The notes: a model not told the origin generated them from the letters alone. 64,000 nt of DNA from JAOAPY01 sp038237475 (GCA_038237475.1 JBBRYS010000016.1:26436-90435), one strand, 5' to 3'; numbered from the stretch's first letter, positions 8,993-18,164 are shown. Numbers and translations are program-made.

Positions 8993-9688
8993 ATGAAGAA
9001 ATTGATTGGCCTCGGGCTTGGGATGGTAATCCTGTCCGCATTAGCGGTGGGCTTCCCGCCAGAGGCAAAGGGACAAAGTGCTGGCCTGGTGAGCTCTGTC
9101 CTTAATAAACTGGAGCAGAACCGTAAGTCGTTAAAGAGTCTTCGTGCCGGCATCAGCATGGAGAAGTACAACTCCCAACTGCGCGACAAAGAGAATTCCT
9201 ACGGCGTAATGATTTATGCTCCGGCAGCCGGACGAAACGCAAACGTTCGCATCGAGTGGAGCAAGCCTCAGCACGAGATCATTGCCGTCCAAAACGGACA
9301 ATACACTCTATTCCGACCGCGGTTGGGCGTGGTTTACAAAGGCAGTGCTAATTCCTCAAAGAACAAGGCCGGCGGTGTAACGGAATTGATGAACCTGTCT
9401 CGTCAACAACTACAGGCCCGTTTCGAGCCCTTTCAGGATGTTCGCGAAGAAACTCTTTGGGGCGGTGTCAGCACGATCCACCTGACGTTAGTGCCGAAAG
9501 GCTCAGCGAGTTTTAAATATGCTGAAATTTGGGTAGATTCGAGTGGCATGCCGGTGCAGACGAAAGTCGTCGAGAAAAATGACGATGCCACCACCGTGCG
9601 TCTGAGCAATGTCGAGCGGAACGTGAAGCTTGCGTCGGATGAATTCAGCATTAAGCTCGACGCAAATGTAAAAGTCATTAAGGGTTAG
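8993..9688 (+). CDS. LolA-like outer-membrane lipoprotein carrier protein
   Basis: A 231-residue periplasmic protein behind a GAGGAG ribosome site. Residues 1-27 are a signal peptide. The mature part reads as an 11-strand LolA-type half barrel: SLRAGISMEKYN, ANVRIEWSKPQHEIIAVQNGQYTLFRP, TIHLTLVPKG and a C-terminal VRLSNVERNVKLASDEFSI. LolA proteins ferry lipoproteins across the periplasm. The family is divergent and paralogues with other cargo are common in acidobacteria, so calling it the housekeeping lolA would be too strong. A terminator follows. Confidence 0.8.
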   Translation: MKKLIGLGLGMVILSALAVGFPPEAKGQSAGLVSSVLNKLEQNRKSLKSLRAGISMEKYNSQLRDKENSYGVMIYAPAAGRNANVRIEWSKPQHEIIAVQNGQYTLFRPRLGVVYKGSANSSKNKAGGVTELMNLSRQQLQARFEPFQDVREETLWGGVSTIHLTLVPKGSASFKYAEIWVDSSGMPVQTKVVEKNDDATTVRLSNVERNVKLASDEFSIKLDANVKVIKG

Positions 9689-9722
9689 TCGATAACGATT
9701 CACTAGCTAATTAGGTCCTGCA

Positions 9723-9757
9723 GGGCTCTGGATTGAAACCAGAGCCCTAATTATTTG
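9723..9757 (+). terminator. Rho-independent terminator after the LolA-like gene
   Basis: A perfect 9-bp stem GGGCTCTGG / CCAGAGCCC encloses a 7-base loop and is followed by a T-rich TAATTATTT. It lies 34 bases after the stop codon of the LolA-like gene. Confidence 0.85.
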
Positions 9758-9842
9758 GAACAGGCTTGTCTTGCGTTTCGTCTCTTGTCTGGCTATTCTT
9801 CGCAGGCGCCCCACAGATTCCAGACGCACTTTTTAAGCAACA

Positions 9843-10859
9843 ATGAGACGAAGCAAGTTTCTGAAATTGAAAGTTCGCGAGGCCAGCTTTATCACTCGCG
9901 CTTTGCTTTCTACCAATCACCCGGTGCTGGCGCACATAATCCCCATGCGCCGCTGTAATCTCGCCTGCGGTTACTGTAATGAATACGATCACAACTCGAC
10001 GCCAGTCCCGCTCGAGGTGATGAAGCAGCGCCTGGACAAGCTCGCTGATTTGGGTACTTCGATTGTGACCATCTCAGGTGGCGAGCCCATGATGCACCCC
10101 CAACTCGACGAAATCATCCACCACATCCGTATGCGGGGAATGATCGCCGGCTTGATCTCGAACGGCTATTACTTCACTCCAGAGCGCATCAAGCGTCTGA
10201 ATAAAGCGGGGTTGGAATATCTGCAGATCAGTATCGATAACGTTGATCCTGACGAAGTTTCGCGTAAGAGCCTCCGAGTGTTGGACAAAAAGCTGCGTTA
10301 CCTGGCTGAGCATTCCGACTTTCATGTGAACATCAATTCAGTGCTGGGTGGTGGTATCAAGAACCCTGAGGACGCGCTGACGGTCGCGAGACGCGCGGTT
10401 GAACTCGGCTTCTCCAGCACAGTTGGAGTCATCCACGATAACGAAGGCACGTTGAAGCCGATTTCCGACCGAGAGAAGACTATCTTTCAGCAGGTAAAAA
10501 AACTCGGCAACAAGGACCTGGCCCGGCTCAACTGGTTTCAGGACAGCATTGCCGAGGGTAAAGCCTATAATTGGCGGTGCCGCGCCGGTGCACGCTATCT
10601 TTATATCTGCGAAGAGGGGCTGGTCCACTGGTGTTCGCAGCAGCGTGGCTATCCCGGAATACCGCTCCTAGAGTACACGATGAAAGATTTTGAGCGCGAA
10701 TACAACACTGAGAAGTGGTGTGCGCCGACTTGCACTCTTCAGTGTGTGCATCAGGTGGGGATTCTCGACAATTGGCGGGACCCGCAACACGCGCCCGGTA
10801 CCACGAAACCGGCCGGGGCCTTGACCGAGACGATTCAGGAAGTGCTTCGCGCTGAATGA
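9843..10859 (+). CDS. Radical SAM protein with SPASM-like cysteine tail
   Basis: A 338-residue radical SAM enzyme. The [4Fe-4S]-SAM cluster site is C38-x3-C42-x2-C45 in RRCNLACGYCNEY, and SGGEPMMHP is the usual glycine-rich SAM motif. The C-terminal third adds cysteines in WRCRAG, YICEEG, HWCSQQ and WCAPTCTLQC, which fit an auxiliary cluster domain of the SPASM/twitch kind. Such proteins modify peptides or cofactors, but no precursor peptide or partner enzyme is nearby, so the substrate is unknown. Weak ribosome site; the start is set by the first in-frame ATG. Confidence 0.85.
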   Translation: MRRSKFLKLKVREASFITRALLSTNHPVLAHIIPMRRCNLACGYCNEYDHNSTPVPLEVMKQRLDKLADLGTSIVTISGGEPMMHPQLDEIIHHIRMRGMIAGLISNGYYFTPERIKRLNKAGLEYLQISIDNVDPDEVSRKSLRVLDKKLRYLAEHSDFHVNINSVLGGGIKNPEDALTVARRAVELGFSSTVGVIHDNEGTLKPISDREKTIFQQVKKLGNKDLARLNWFQDSIAEGKAYNWRCRAGARYLYICEEGLVHWCSQQRGYPGIPLLEYTMKDFEREYNTEKWCAPTCTLQCVHQVGILDNWRDPQHAPGTTKPAGALTETIQEVLRAE

Positions 10860-10869
10860 ACTCAGCTGG

Positions 10870-11607
10870 TTAAGGTTGCGGCAAGGATGTGTTGAGCATT
10901 TTCGCTACCTGCTGCTTCGCAACGTCGCACCACTCATGAGGCGGTGCGCGTCTGCAGCTTTCACTCTCAACAAACTTTTCATACTCACGCAGCGCACCAT
11001 CGCGCTGACCGGTAAGGTCAAAAGCCTGAGCTAATCTAAAAGACAATAAGGGATCCGGCTCGCCTCCCTGTTCGGCTGCCTGGAATTCGCGCCATGCCTC
11101 AGGCCACGCCCGTGCTTGAGCTAACTCAATTCCCAATAGTTTGTGTGTGTGCGGATTATCTTCGAGTGCTAATGCCCCGCGATATTCGCGAATGGCTTTC
11201 GGGCCATTGTTCATCACTTTGGCTTGCTCAGCGCGAGCCAGATAAGCATCAACGGTGTGGTATTCACGGAATAGATAATAACCAGAGAGCAATAGCAAAA
11301 GCAGGCAATAGACAATGGGCAACGCAATCCTGAACCGTACTCGCGGAGAGGGATGCGCGTGATCTTCTTCGAGGGTTTGAGTTTTGCTTTCTCGCTTAGA
11401 CCAAAAACGGGCGATTAAATAGAGCGGTAGCGCGATGAAGGGGACTAAGAAAGTCGCGCCGGCCCAGGCCAAAGAATATATGAGACGATAACCACAACGG
11501 CGAGCACTTGCCAGAACCAGGGCGGATAATACTGCTGAACAAACTAAAGCGGCTGGACGCAGAAGCTCAAAGAATTCGCCTGCTGAAATCTGCCAATGAA
11601 ACTTCAC
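10870..11607 (-). CDS. Membrane-anchored TPR-like protein
   Basis: A 245-residue protein with hydrophobic helices in the first half (LLRPAALVCSAVLSALVLAS, SLAWAGATFLVPFIALPLYLI, and LPIVYCLLLLLLSGYYLF) and a helical C-terminal half with TPR-type spacing (AKVMNNGPKAIREYRGALALEDNP, then LAQAFDLTGQRDGALREYEKF). Its ATG overlaps the stop of pyruvate kinase by four bases, so the two are probably translationally coupled. The role is unknown; TPR domains usually bind protein partners. Confidence 0.72.
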   Translation of the reverse strand: MKFHWQISAGEFFELLRPAALVCSAVLSALVLASARRCGYRLIYSLAWAGATFLVPFIALPLYLIARFWSKRESKTQTLEEDHAHPSPRVRFRIALPIVYCLLLLLLSGYYLFREYHTVDAYLARAEQAKVMNNGPKAIREYRGALALEDNPHTHKLLGIELAQARAWPEAWREFQAAEQGGEPDPLLSFRLAQAFDLTGQRDGALREYEKFVESESCRRAPPHEWCDVAKQQVAKMLNTSLPQP

Positions 11608-13040
11608 GTTCGTGTCGGTCGAGAGTCGCCACCAATGGTATAGATACTGACGGTTGTAGACAGCCCCAGACCGGACAATCTACCGGCCATCACGACAATC
11701 ATTTCTCCCTTAACTACGACGCCGCCTTCCAGCAGCGTTTTCTCGCCGGCCTTCAACATCTGTTCGGTTGTCGTAGCCGGATCGGTGATCAGCGAGCTGA
11801 CTCCCCATATTAACGCCAGCTGACTGCGCACGGCCTCAGAATTGGTCAGCGCGATAATGCGCTGCGTGGGGCGCAATGCAGAGAGCCGGCGGGCCATCAG
11901 GCCCGATTGTGTAAAAACTGCTGTAGTGTTCGTCCCCATTTCCTCGGCAGCGAACACCGCAGCCTCAGACAGTGCGCGGCTGACGCGACCCGATTGCCGG
12001 CCCACCCATTTTTTGCTGTCGACAAATTTTGGAGCAGATTCGGCGGATTCAATAATGCGGGCCATCGTGGCGACCGCTTCCACAGGATAAGCACCGGTGG
12101 CAGTTTCTCCGGAAAGCATCAAAGCATCCGTCCCATCCCAGACCGCGTTCGCTACATCTGAAGCTTCGGCGCGCGTGGGACGCGGACTGGAGATCATCGA
12201 CTGCAACATCTGCGTGGCTGTGATTACCATTTTGCCGGCGGCGCCGGCCTTTTCGATAATTCGTTTTTGATAAACCGGTACGAGTTCGACGCTCGTTTCG
12301 ACGCCCAGATCGCCCCGCGCCACCATTACTGCATCGGCGGCCGCGATGATTTCGTCAAGATTATCTATTGCTTCCGACTTTTCGATCTTGGCCACCAGTG
12401 GAGCATGACCGCCTGCCTCATGGATCAGGTTCTTTGCATCAAGACAATCTTCGCCGCGACGCACAAACGAGAGCGCAATGTAATCAGCGTTTTGTGCCAC
12501 CGCCCAGCGCAAATCATTGCGATCTTTTTCGGTCATCGAAGCTATCGGCAGCGGCACTCCCGGCAGGTTGATACCCTTGCGTTCGCCCAGCAATCCGCCG
12601 TTGACTACCCTGCAAACTACATCCGACTTGCTGGCTTCTTCTACCTTTAGTTCGATAGCGCCATCGTCCAACAGTAGACGCGCCCCGGGCTGGAGCACCC
12701 GTGCCAGGTCGGGATAATTAGTAGACACTTCCTTGTCACTGCCGGCTATCTCTCTGGTGGTGATTGTGAATATGGCACCCGCTTCAAGGAGCACAGGCTC
12801 TCCACCAAGTAGTGATCCCGTTCGAATCTTTGGACCGGACAGATCAACAAGCACCGCGAGCGGGTGATTGATTGCGGCAGCAGCCGCCCTGACGGCATGT
12901 ATGTCGGCTTCCTTTTCAGCCAGGGAACCGTGGGACATGTTGATGCGCACGCCGTTGATACCGGCCGCCAAAAGGGACTCAACCAGCCCGGGCCCTCTCG
13001 TCGCTGGACCCAGCGTGGCTAAAATTTTGGCTTTTCTCAA
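11604..13040 (-). CDS. pyk: Pyruvate kinase
   Basis: About 478 residues, normal for bacterial pyruvate kinase, which transfers phosphate from phosphoenolpyruvate to ADP in the last step of glycolysis. Start is TTG at 13040, giving RKAKILATLGPAT, the standard N-terminus, with an AAGGA ribosome site 8 bases upstream. Open frame to 13211 is not used because it overlaps the upstream thioredoxin gene. Key blocks: GVRINMSHG, VDLSGPKIRTG, the catalytic lysine in VAKIEKSEA, MVARGDLGVE, and SGETATGAYP. The last ten residues include a C-terminal regulatory-type domain end (TVSIYTIGG). A membrane TPR gene overlaps its stop. Confidence 0.95.
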   Translation of the reverse strand: MRKAKILATLGPATRGPGLVESLLAAGINGVRINMSHGSLAEKEADIHAVRAAAAAINHPLAVLVDLSGPKIRTGSLLGGEPVLLEAGAIFTITTREIAGSDKEVSTNYPDLARVLQPGARLLLDDGAIELKVEEASKSDVVCRVVNGGLLGERKGINLPGVPLPIASMTEKDRNDLRWAVAQNADYIALSFVRRGEDCLDAKNLIHEAGGHAPLVAKIEKSEAIDNLDEIIAAADAVMVARGDLGVETSVELVPVYQKRIIEKAGAAGKMVITATQMLQSMISSPRPTRAEASDVANAVWDGTDALMLSGETATGAYPVEAVATMARIIESAESAPKFVDSKKWVGRQSGRVSRALSEAAVFAAEEMGTNTTAVFTQSGLMARRLSALRPTQRIIALTNSEAVRSQLALIWGVSSLITDPATTTEQMLKAGEKTLLEGGVVVKGEMIVVMAGRLSGLGLSTTVSIYTIGGDSRPTRT

Positions 13041-13146
13041 ATTCTGGTTTCCTTGTTCGAAAATTCCCAGGATCACAATTTCTTTATCCGGGATCCCACC
13101 ATTAATGAATTCGAATCGGGCGAACGAAATTACCGCAAGTTCGTTC

Positions 13147-13731
13147 TCAATCGGCTGAGAGTGCTGCTTGAATGGCCCCTTCCAATTCATCGTCAAGTGA
13201 ATCTCCACCAATGAACCGCTTCAGCACCACCCCGTCCTGATTGAGAACCAACGTCAGTGGAATCGAAAGGTCGCCTGCCATGTAGAGATTCTCGAGTTCG
13301 CGATCAGGGATTCCCAGTTGGTACTGAATCTTGAGTTCCCTGGCAAAGGCAGGGACCTTGTCGTAATCCTCGGGCCCTCCGACATTGAGTCCAACGACCT
13401 GCAATCCCTTGTCGCCATAGCGCTTTTGTAATTCGATCAGATGCGGAATGCTCTCGCGACAGGGCCCGCACCAGGTTGCATAAAAATCCAGAACTATAAT
13501 TTTCTTCCCGGTAGCTAGCAATCGCACGTGTTGAGCATTAGCGATTGTCCAACCCAGGTCACGATTGACAGCCGTGGCCGGAGGCATTGGATAGGAAGTT
13601 TGCGGTGGTTGGGAGAGGGTCGGTGTTTGGCCGGCATCCGAAGGTGTCTTACGACATCCGGATATGCTGATGGCAACCAGGCCTAACATTATCAGGACCC
13701 ATAACTTGTATGTGACGAATATTGACCGCAC
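13147..13731 (-). CDS. TlpA/ResA-like thioredoxin lipoprotein
   Basis: A 194-residue thioredoxin-fold protein with an N-terminal membrane segment and lipobox ISGC, so it is likely tethered facing the periplasm. The active site is WCGPC in LDFYATWCGPCRES, and a cis-proline follows in LSIPLTLVLN. The linker is Pro/Thr/Ser-rich. Relatives of the TlpA/ResA group reduce disulfides on periplasmic proteins such as apocytochromes. No cytochrome c gene is close by. Its stop lies about 105 bases before the pyruvate kinase start. Confidence 0.88.
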   Translation of the reverse strand: MRSIFVTYKLWVLIMLGLVAISISGCRKTPSDAGQTPTLSQPPQTSYPMPPATAVNRDLGWTIANAQHVRLLATGKKIIVLDFYATWCGPCRESIPHLIELQKRYGDKGLQVVGLNVGGPEDYDKVPAFARELKIQYQLGIPDRELENLYMAGDLSIPLTLVLNQDGVVLKRFIGGDSLDDELEGAIQAALSAD

Positions 13732-13813
13732 TTGCTGACCATTCTACACGACTCCGCCGGAGCGCACGCATCCAGTCGATAGTTGCCGCCAGCCTTTAGC
13801 TGACCGGGACAAG

Positions 13814-13993
13814 TCAAGCCTCTTTTCCCGACGACTCATCAGTCTCATCTGGTATCGCGACCTCTTGCCCCGGCACACTATACTCTTGGTTGACCCATGC
13901 GCCGAAATCTATCAGCTTGCAGCGCTCGGAGCAAAAGGGTCGGTAGGGATTATCTTGCCACTGAATGGATTTATTGCAGGTGGGACATTTCAT
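13814..13993 (-). CDS. yacG: YacG-type zinc-finger protein (DNA gyrase inhibitor family)
   Basis: A 59-residue protein read directly on the minus strand. The zinc site is C3-x2-C6 and C21-x3-C25 in KCPTCNK and RPFCSERCKLIDFGAW, the signature of the YacG family. In E. coli YacG binds GyrB and inhibits gyrase; the role here is inferred from that. After about residue 40 the protein becomes acidic and disordered (PDETDESSGKEA), also typical. It lies between a Crp/Fnr regulator gene and a thioredoxin gene, all on the minus strand. Confidence 0.88.
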   Translation of the reverse strand: MKCPTCNKSIQWQDNPYRPFCSERCKLIDFGAWVNQEYSVPGQEVAIPDETDESSGKEA

Positions 13994-14034
13994 CGAATGG
14001 AACTGACCTCAACTATCGTGAGCGCCCCAGGCGT

Positions 14035-14772
14035 TCACAATACAGTCAGTGCCGCCGGCCGCTTCACCAGAATTCTTCTATTGACGAAATCAATCGTACC
14101 TTCCCGCCGCATTGCGTTCAACCGGACAGTGACGCTCTCGCGGGTTGAACCGACAATGGATGCGATTTCGCGATGCGGAAGTGGCAGGTCAATCAGGACG
14201 CCACCATCTTCCACCACCCCGTAACGCTCGGAGAAATCAGCCAGCATCCGCCCGAGGCGTTGTGGGATTGCATTGAGAGCGAAATCCGCCAGCCGTCTTT
14301 CGGCATTTTCAAGTCGTTGACCGATCAAACGGAACATGTAATTATGGAGCCGTTGATCCTCCGCCATGCTTTCCTGAAATGCCCCCACAGGAATTTTTAA
14401 TAAGAGTGTTTGCTCGTAGGCGACGGCGCAATTTTCACGCAGCCCGGCTGCGGAATAGAGCGCTGATTCTCCGAAGAGGGAGCCCATGGACAAGATGTCA
14501 ATCACGGCTTCGCGATCGCTGTTTTGTTCCAGTCGGCAGAATTTGACCCGACCCTGAACTATAGTAAACAGGGAATCGGCTGCCTCTCCAGCTTTATAGA
14601 TGAATCTGCGACGACGAAAATCAAGAGCATCGCTATTTTGGGTCAGCCGGTTCCGCGAGGTTTCGTTAAGGTTCTCAGCCCACTCGCATTGGTTGAGAAG
14701 TTGCTGACGATCAACGAGCGTCAGGTCGCGGGCACGTTTCGTGTGCGCCAGTTTCTGGTGCTTGTCTATCAT
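14035..14772 (-). CDS. Crp/Fnr family transcription regulator
   Basis: About 245 residues from the ATG at 14772; an in-frame TTG at 14856 is possible but adds a sequence with no homology look. The first part is a cyclic-nucleotide-binding-type beta barrel (FIYKAGEAADSLFTIVQGRVKF, then GSLFGESALYSA). A long helix links to a winged helix with recognition region HREIASIVGSTRESVTVRLN. No cysteine cluster typical of FNR is seen, so it is unlikely to sense oxygen directly. The effector and targets are not known. The yacG gene lies downstream. Confidence 0.88.
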   Translation of the reverse strand: MIDKHQKLAHTKRARDLTLVDRQQLLNQCEWAENLNETSRNRLTQNSDALDFRRRRFIYKAGEAADSLFTIVQGRVKFCRLEQNSDREAVIDILSMGSLFGESALYSAAGLRENCAVAYEQTLLLKIPVGAFQESMAEDQRLHNYMFRLIGQRLENAERRLADFALNAIPQRLGRMLADFSERYGVVEDGGVLIDLPLPHREIASIVGSTRESVTVRLNAMRREGTIDFVNRRILVKRPAALTVL

Positions 14773-15037
14773 GAAATTGTTTGGTCGGGATTGCGAAGTT
14801 GCGCTACCTAAAAAGAGCGCTGCGATCCTGGGACAGAGACCGCGGCCGATTAACAAACTTGTAGGGGAAAAACCTTGATGCCTGTAAAACCCAGGGTTCT
14901 AAACGGGACTCGGTTATGACACGGATTCTGCCAGGGTGGCGAGGTAAAAAACGAAACGAACACTCACCGAATGGCCGCACTTTAGCACGAAGGCCAAGGC
15001 CGCGCAAGGCCCACAGATTGCATCAAATTCAAATCTT

Positions 15038-15964
15038 ATGATTGACAAATTTCAAGTACTGGTTGTGGATGACGATAAGGACAAGCTTAACCTGCTCGAG
15101 GTGGCCTTGGGCATGGAGGGATATGATGTCCGCACCGCGTCAAATGGCAGGGAAGCGCTGGCGATTGTGGAAACCTACCCACCCGATTTGATTGTCACTG
15201 ACGTGATGATGCCCGAAATGGACGGTTATGAGTTGGCGCGTCAGATTCGGCGGAATCCGCAAACCAAATTTATTCCGCTCATTCTTCAGACCGCCGGGCG
15301 GCATGACGCTGACGATGTCCGGCTGGGAGCCGAAGTCGGGGCTTTGGGTTTCATCACAGATCCTACAGACCTCGATCTCCTGCTGGCCCGCGCCCGTACA
15401 CTGCTCGACTTCAAAGCCTATCTCGACACCTGGCAGGAAGCGGCTTTCACTGATCACCTCAGTGGCCTCGCAAATCGCCGGCGTTTGGAACGCCAGCTGG
15501 AAAGGGAGATTTTGCGAACCGCGCGCTATGGCCATCCGTTTAGTCTGTTGATTGTGGACATTGATAATTTTAAGAAAGTGAATGACACTTGCGGCCATGA
15601 GACCGGCGATGAGGTCATCAGGATGTTGGGCAAGAGCTTGCAGGAGGGTATCCGCGGCGTTGATTTGGCAGCGCGCATCGGCGGAGACGAGTTCGCCGTG
15701 ATTCTTACCGAGACGCCAATGGACCGCGCCACTGAGGTAGCGGAACGACTGAGAGTCGCAATCATGAGCTTACAGATTCCGATGGTTGGCTCCGTGACAG
15801 TGAGTATCGGTGTAGGCGAATCTCCTTTTTGTGCGCACACCGGACGCGAACTGTTAGTCTGTGCAGACACAGCGCTCTACGCCGCCAAGGATCAGGGCCG
15901 TAACCGCGTGATGCAGGCGATCCAGGCGAAGGCGAACTCAATGGCAGGTGGTGACGTAAGGTAG
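15038..15964 (+). CDS. Receiver-GGDEF protein (PleD-like diguanylate cyclase)
   Basis: A 308-residue response regulator. Residues 5-122 are a receiver domain with the acidic pair D11/D12 and phosphoacceptor D55 in IVTDVMMP. Residues 135-300 are a GGDEF domain with the full motif at 215-219 and an RxxD inhibitory site at 206-209, so an active, product-inhibited c-di-GMP synthase is expected. One oddity: the conserved receiver lysine before proline is Asp108 (FITDPTD instead of the usual K-P), which may alter phosphorylation signalling. Two PilZ genes lie about 19 kb away. Confidence 0.9.
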   Translation: MIDKFQVLVVDDDKDKLNLLEVALGMEGYDVRTASNGREALAIVETYPPDLIVTDVMMPEMDGYELARQIRRNPQTKFIPLILQTAGRHDADDVRLGAEVGALGFITDPTDLDLLLARARTLLDFKAYLDTWQEAAFTDHLSGLANRRRLERQLEREILRTARYGHPFSLLIVDIDNFKKVNDTCGHETGDEVIRMLGKSLQEGIRGVDLAARIGGDEFAVILTETPMDRATEVAERLRVAIMSLQIPMVGSVTVSIGVGESPFCAHTGRELLVCADTALYAAKDQGRNRVMQAIQAKANSMAGGDVR

Positions 15965-16104
15965 AAGGGGGGAATAGGGAAGGAGCTGTAGGTTTGGGCA
16001 CTTAAAATGAATTTTAGTCGGATATGGTCAGGTTACCCCTGACTCGAAACGAAACCACAAAGAACCAAGCACAAAGAACAAATTCCAATCCCTTAAGGTG
16101 CGCC

Positions 16105-17058
16105 ATGGCTGATTACAAAGAAAAGTTGGATGAGCTGCATAAGGCAGCGCGTCGCAAGGCACAGGATCTGGATCAGAAGTTTGCCATCAGCAACCTCGTT
16201 GAAGAGGGCGCGCGGCTGGCTGGCGAGGCTGCCCGGTTTGGCGCTGAGACGGTTGCCAGCGGCGCTGAACGTCTGCGAACTGAGGCCGAACGGATGGGCG
16301 AGGAAGGCCAAATGCGCGATGCCACCGAACGCGCTACTCAAGAGGCGCGTAAAGCTGGCGAAGCGTTGCGAAATGCCGCGGACAGCGCTGGAAAAAAAGC
16401 CGGCGAGGTTTACGAAGACGCCAGGGCCTACTATGAACAGGCTTCACGGGTCTACAACACGAGTGCCAGGCTGACCCGTGCTTCCACTGCAGCCACCGCA
16501 GGAGTATTGAAAGCAAAGGAATGGATCACTGAGAATCCGGGGAAAGCCGCAGTCGTTTCTTTTTCTCTCGTATTAGGCGTTCGCTTAGGATCGTCGTTGC
16601 CCGGCCTGGACGCGATCCTGCTCGGCTCACATCCACACTGGCTAACCCATTCGGCATTGCCCGTTCTGGGGTTGAAAATGGCAAGCGACAAATTCGACAG
16701 TTATCTGCGCAAGCAGGAGGAACTCATCGCCGCCGGAGAGTTGGGTGCTGCCGAGCGTGAGCGAGTCGAATTCCAGCGCAAGGTCGCGAAGTATGTTGGC
16801 GCCCCGTTGCTTGGAGCTTTTAGTTGCGCCGCGGGTGCGGCCATGTTCGCGCAGATCGTGCAGCCGGGCGCCATCACCGGCGCGCCCATCAGCTGGCTGC
16901 TGGGAGGTAATCCGTTTCTTGACGGCGTGTGGCTGTTTGCCAACGGAGTCATTTGCTTCCATCAGGGCTACAAGTTTTTCATGATCGCGCTCGCCGATCA
17001 GGACGAAGTGAACCGTGTCGTCCGCGAGATCAAAGGGTTGCTGCCGGCGGTTGTATAG
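16105..17058 (+). CDS. Coiled-coil membrane protein of unknown function
   Basis: About 317 residues from the ATG at 16105, which has an AAGG ribosome site; the frame is open to 16024. Residues 1-130 are Ala/Glu/Arg/Lys-rich with heptad-like spacing (EGARLAGEAARFGAETVASG), predicted coiled coil and resembling apolipoprotein- or LEA-like repeats. The second half has several hydrophobic segments (AAVVSFSLVLGVRLG, VGAPLLGAFSCAAGAAMFAQI, PFLDGVWLFANGVICF). Possibly an envelope stress protein, but that is a guess. It converges with an M50 protease gene. Confidence 0.68.
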   Translation: MADYKEKLDELHKAARRKAQDLDQKFAISNLVEEGARLAGEAARFGAETVASGAERLRTEAERMGEEGQMRDATERATQEARKAGEALRNAADSAGKKAGEVYEDARAYYEQASRVYNTSARLTRASTAATAGVLKAKEWITENPGKAAVVSFSLVLGVRLGSSLPGLDAILLGSHPHWLTHSALPVLGLKMASDKFDSYLRKQEELIAAGELGAAERERVEFQRKVAKYVGAPLLGAFSCAAGAAMFAQIVQPGAITGAPISWLLGGNPFLDGVWLFANGVICFHQGYKFFMIALADQDEVNRVVREIKGLLPAVV

Positions 17059-17061
17059 ACC

Positions 17062-18075
17062 CTAGGTCATTGTGATCGGGAAGGGCCAGAAGGAAAGAAT
17101 GAAGACGAGTAGTGTCAATAAAGCGATCCAAATGCGTGTCGTTCCCAGAGGTTCCATCACGCGGGGTTGCGGATGTCTCACCCACAGCATCACTGCCAGT
17201 AACACGGTGTAGAGAAATCCGCTGGGGCTGCTGTGCCAGAACCAACCGAGGATGGCGAGCGACCCCATCGTCACAAACGCAAGCCGCCCCACCCATTTGT
17301 GTGTTCTCGCCCCGAACAGGGCAAAGATTCCATGCCCTCCATCAAGCTGGCCCACCGGCATCAAATTGAGGCTCGTCACCAGCAGCCCGATCCACGCCGC
17401 CATGTAACACGGGTTGGGGGGCGCATACAGATCCAGCTTGGTTCCGAGCAGCCGGCTCAGTAATCGCAGCAACAGCGGATCGTTGAAGAATATCTCATGG
17501 CCGGTTGGCTTGAGAGGCTCACCCATACTCAAAATACCGATGACGGCGATCGGCAGGAGAGCGATGAATCCTGCCAATGGTCCAGCCAGACCGATATCAA
17601 ACAAAGCGCGGCGAGTGGGAATGGGAGCCTTGATCTTAATAAAGGCGCCAAAGGTTCCCGCCAAAAAAAGTGGCGGAGCAGGAAGGAAAAACGGAAGCGT
17701 GGCATCGACGCCATAGCGCCGGCAGGCAATGTAATGGCCCATCTCATGGGCCAGCAAAATCAGCAGCAGCGAGCCGGAAAAGATCAGTCCCTGACCAAGC
17801 AGGTGCGCGTTTGTCAGCGCCAGTAGGATCAATAATTTAACCGTCGCCAAATAGTACTCAGGAACAAACAGGATCCAGCCAATCGCGGAAGACGGTTGCT
17901 GCAGGTTTGGTTCAACCTCGGGTCCGGTCAAGACAATCCCTGCGATAATCGTGGTTATCACGGTGAGGAGGAACAAAATTGAGTGCCGCACCCATTCATT
18001 AGTTGTGGGTCGCAGTTCGAGACTGTGCCGTCGAGTGTCGGGGAATGATGGAATTGCCTGGATCGATTCTGCCAT
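17062..18075 (-). CDS. Site-2 protease family (M50) intramembrane metalloprotease
   Basis: A 337-residue polytopic membrane protein. The zinc site is HEMGH in LLAHEMGHYIA, with the third ligand in the block LNLMPVGQLDGGH. These two motifs define M50 peptidases, which cut within membrane-spanning segments. About seven hydrophobic segments are visible. There is no PDZ domain, so it resembles the plant EGY / cyanobacterial type rather than RseP. It may process membrane-bound regulators, but no substrate gene is evident. It ends 4 bases from the convergent coiled-coil protein gene. Confidence 0.9.
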   Translation of the reverse strand: MAESIQAIPSFPDTRRHSLELRPTTNEWVRHSILFLLTVITTIIAGIVLTGPEVEPNLQQPSSAIGWILFVPEYYLATVKLLILLALTNAHLLGQGLIFSGSLLLILLAHEMGHYIACRRYGVDATLPFFLPAPPLFLAGTFGAFIKIKAPIPTRRALFDIGLAGPLAGFIALLPIAVIGILSMGEPLKPTGHEIFFNDPLLLRLLSRLLGTKLDLYAPPNPCYMAAWIGLLVTSLNLMPVGQLDGGHGIFALFGARTHKWVGRLAFVTMGSLAILGWFWHSSPSGFLYTVLLAVMLWVRHPQPRVMEPLGTTRIWIALLTLLVFILSFWPFPITMT

Positions 18076-18164
18076 GACTCAATAGTTTTAGAGACTCAAA
18101 AAGCTAGAGTCTGGATGCCTGCAGCACTCAGCCTCTAGCTCGGGATAACAAACAATCTGTTGAC

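Noticed and set aside
13041..13211. Upstream extension of the pyruvate kinase frame
   Set aside because: It overlaps the thioredoxin gene and precedes the standard N-terminus of the enzyme, which starts at a TTG with a good ribosome site.
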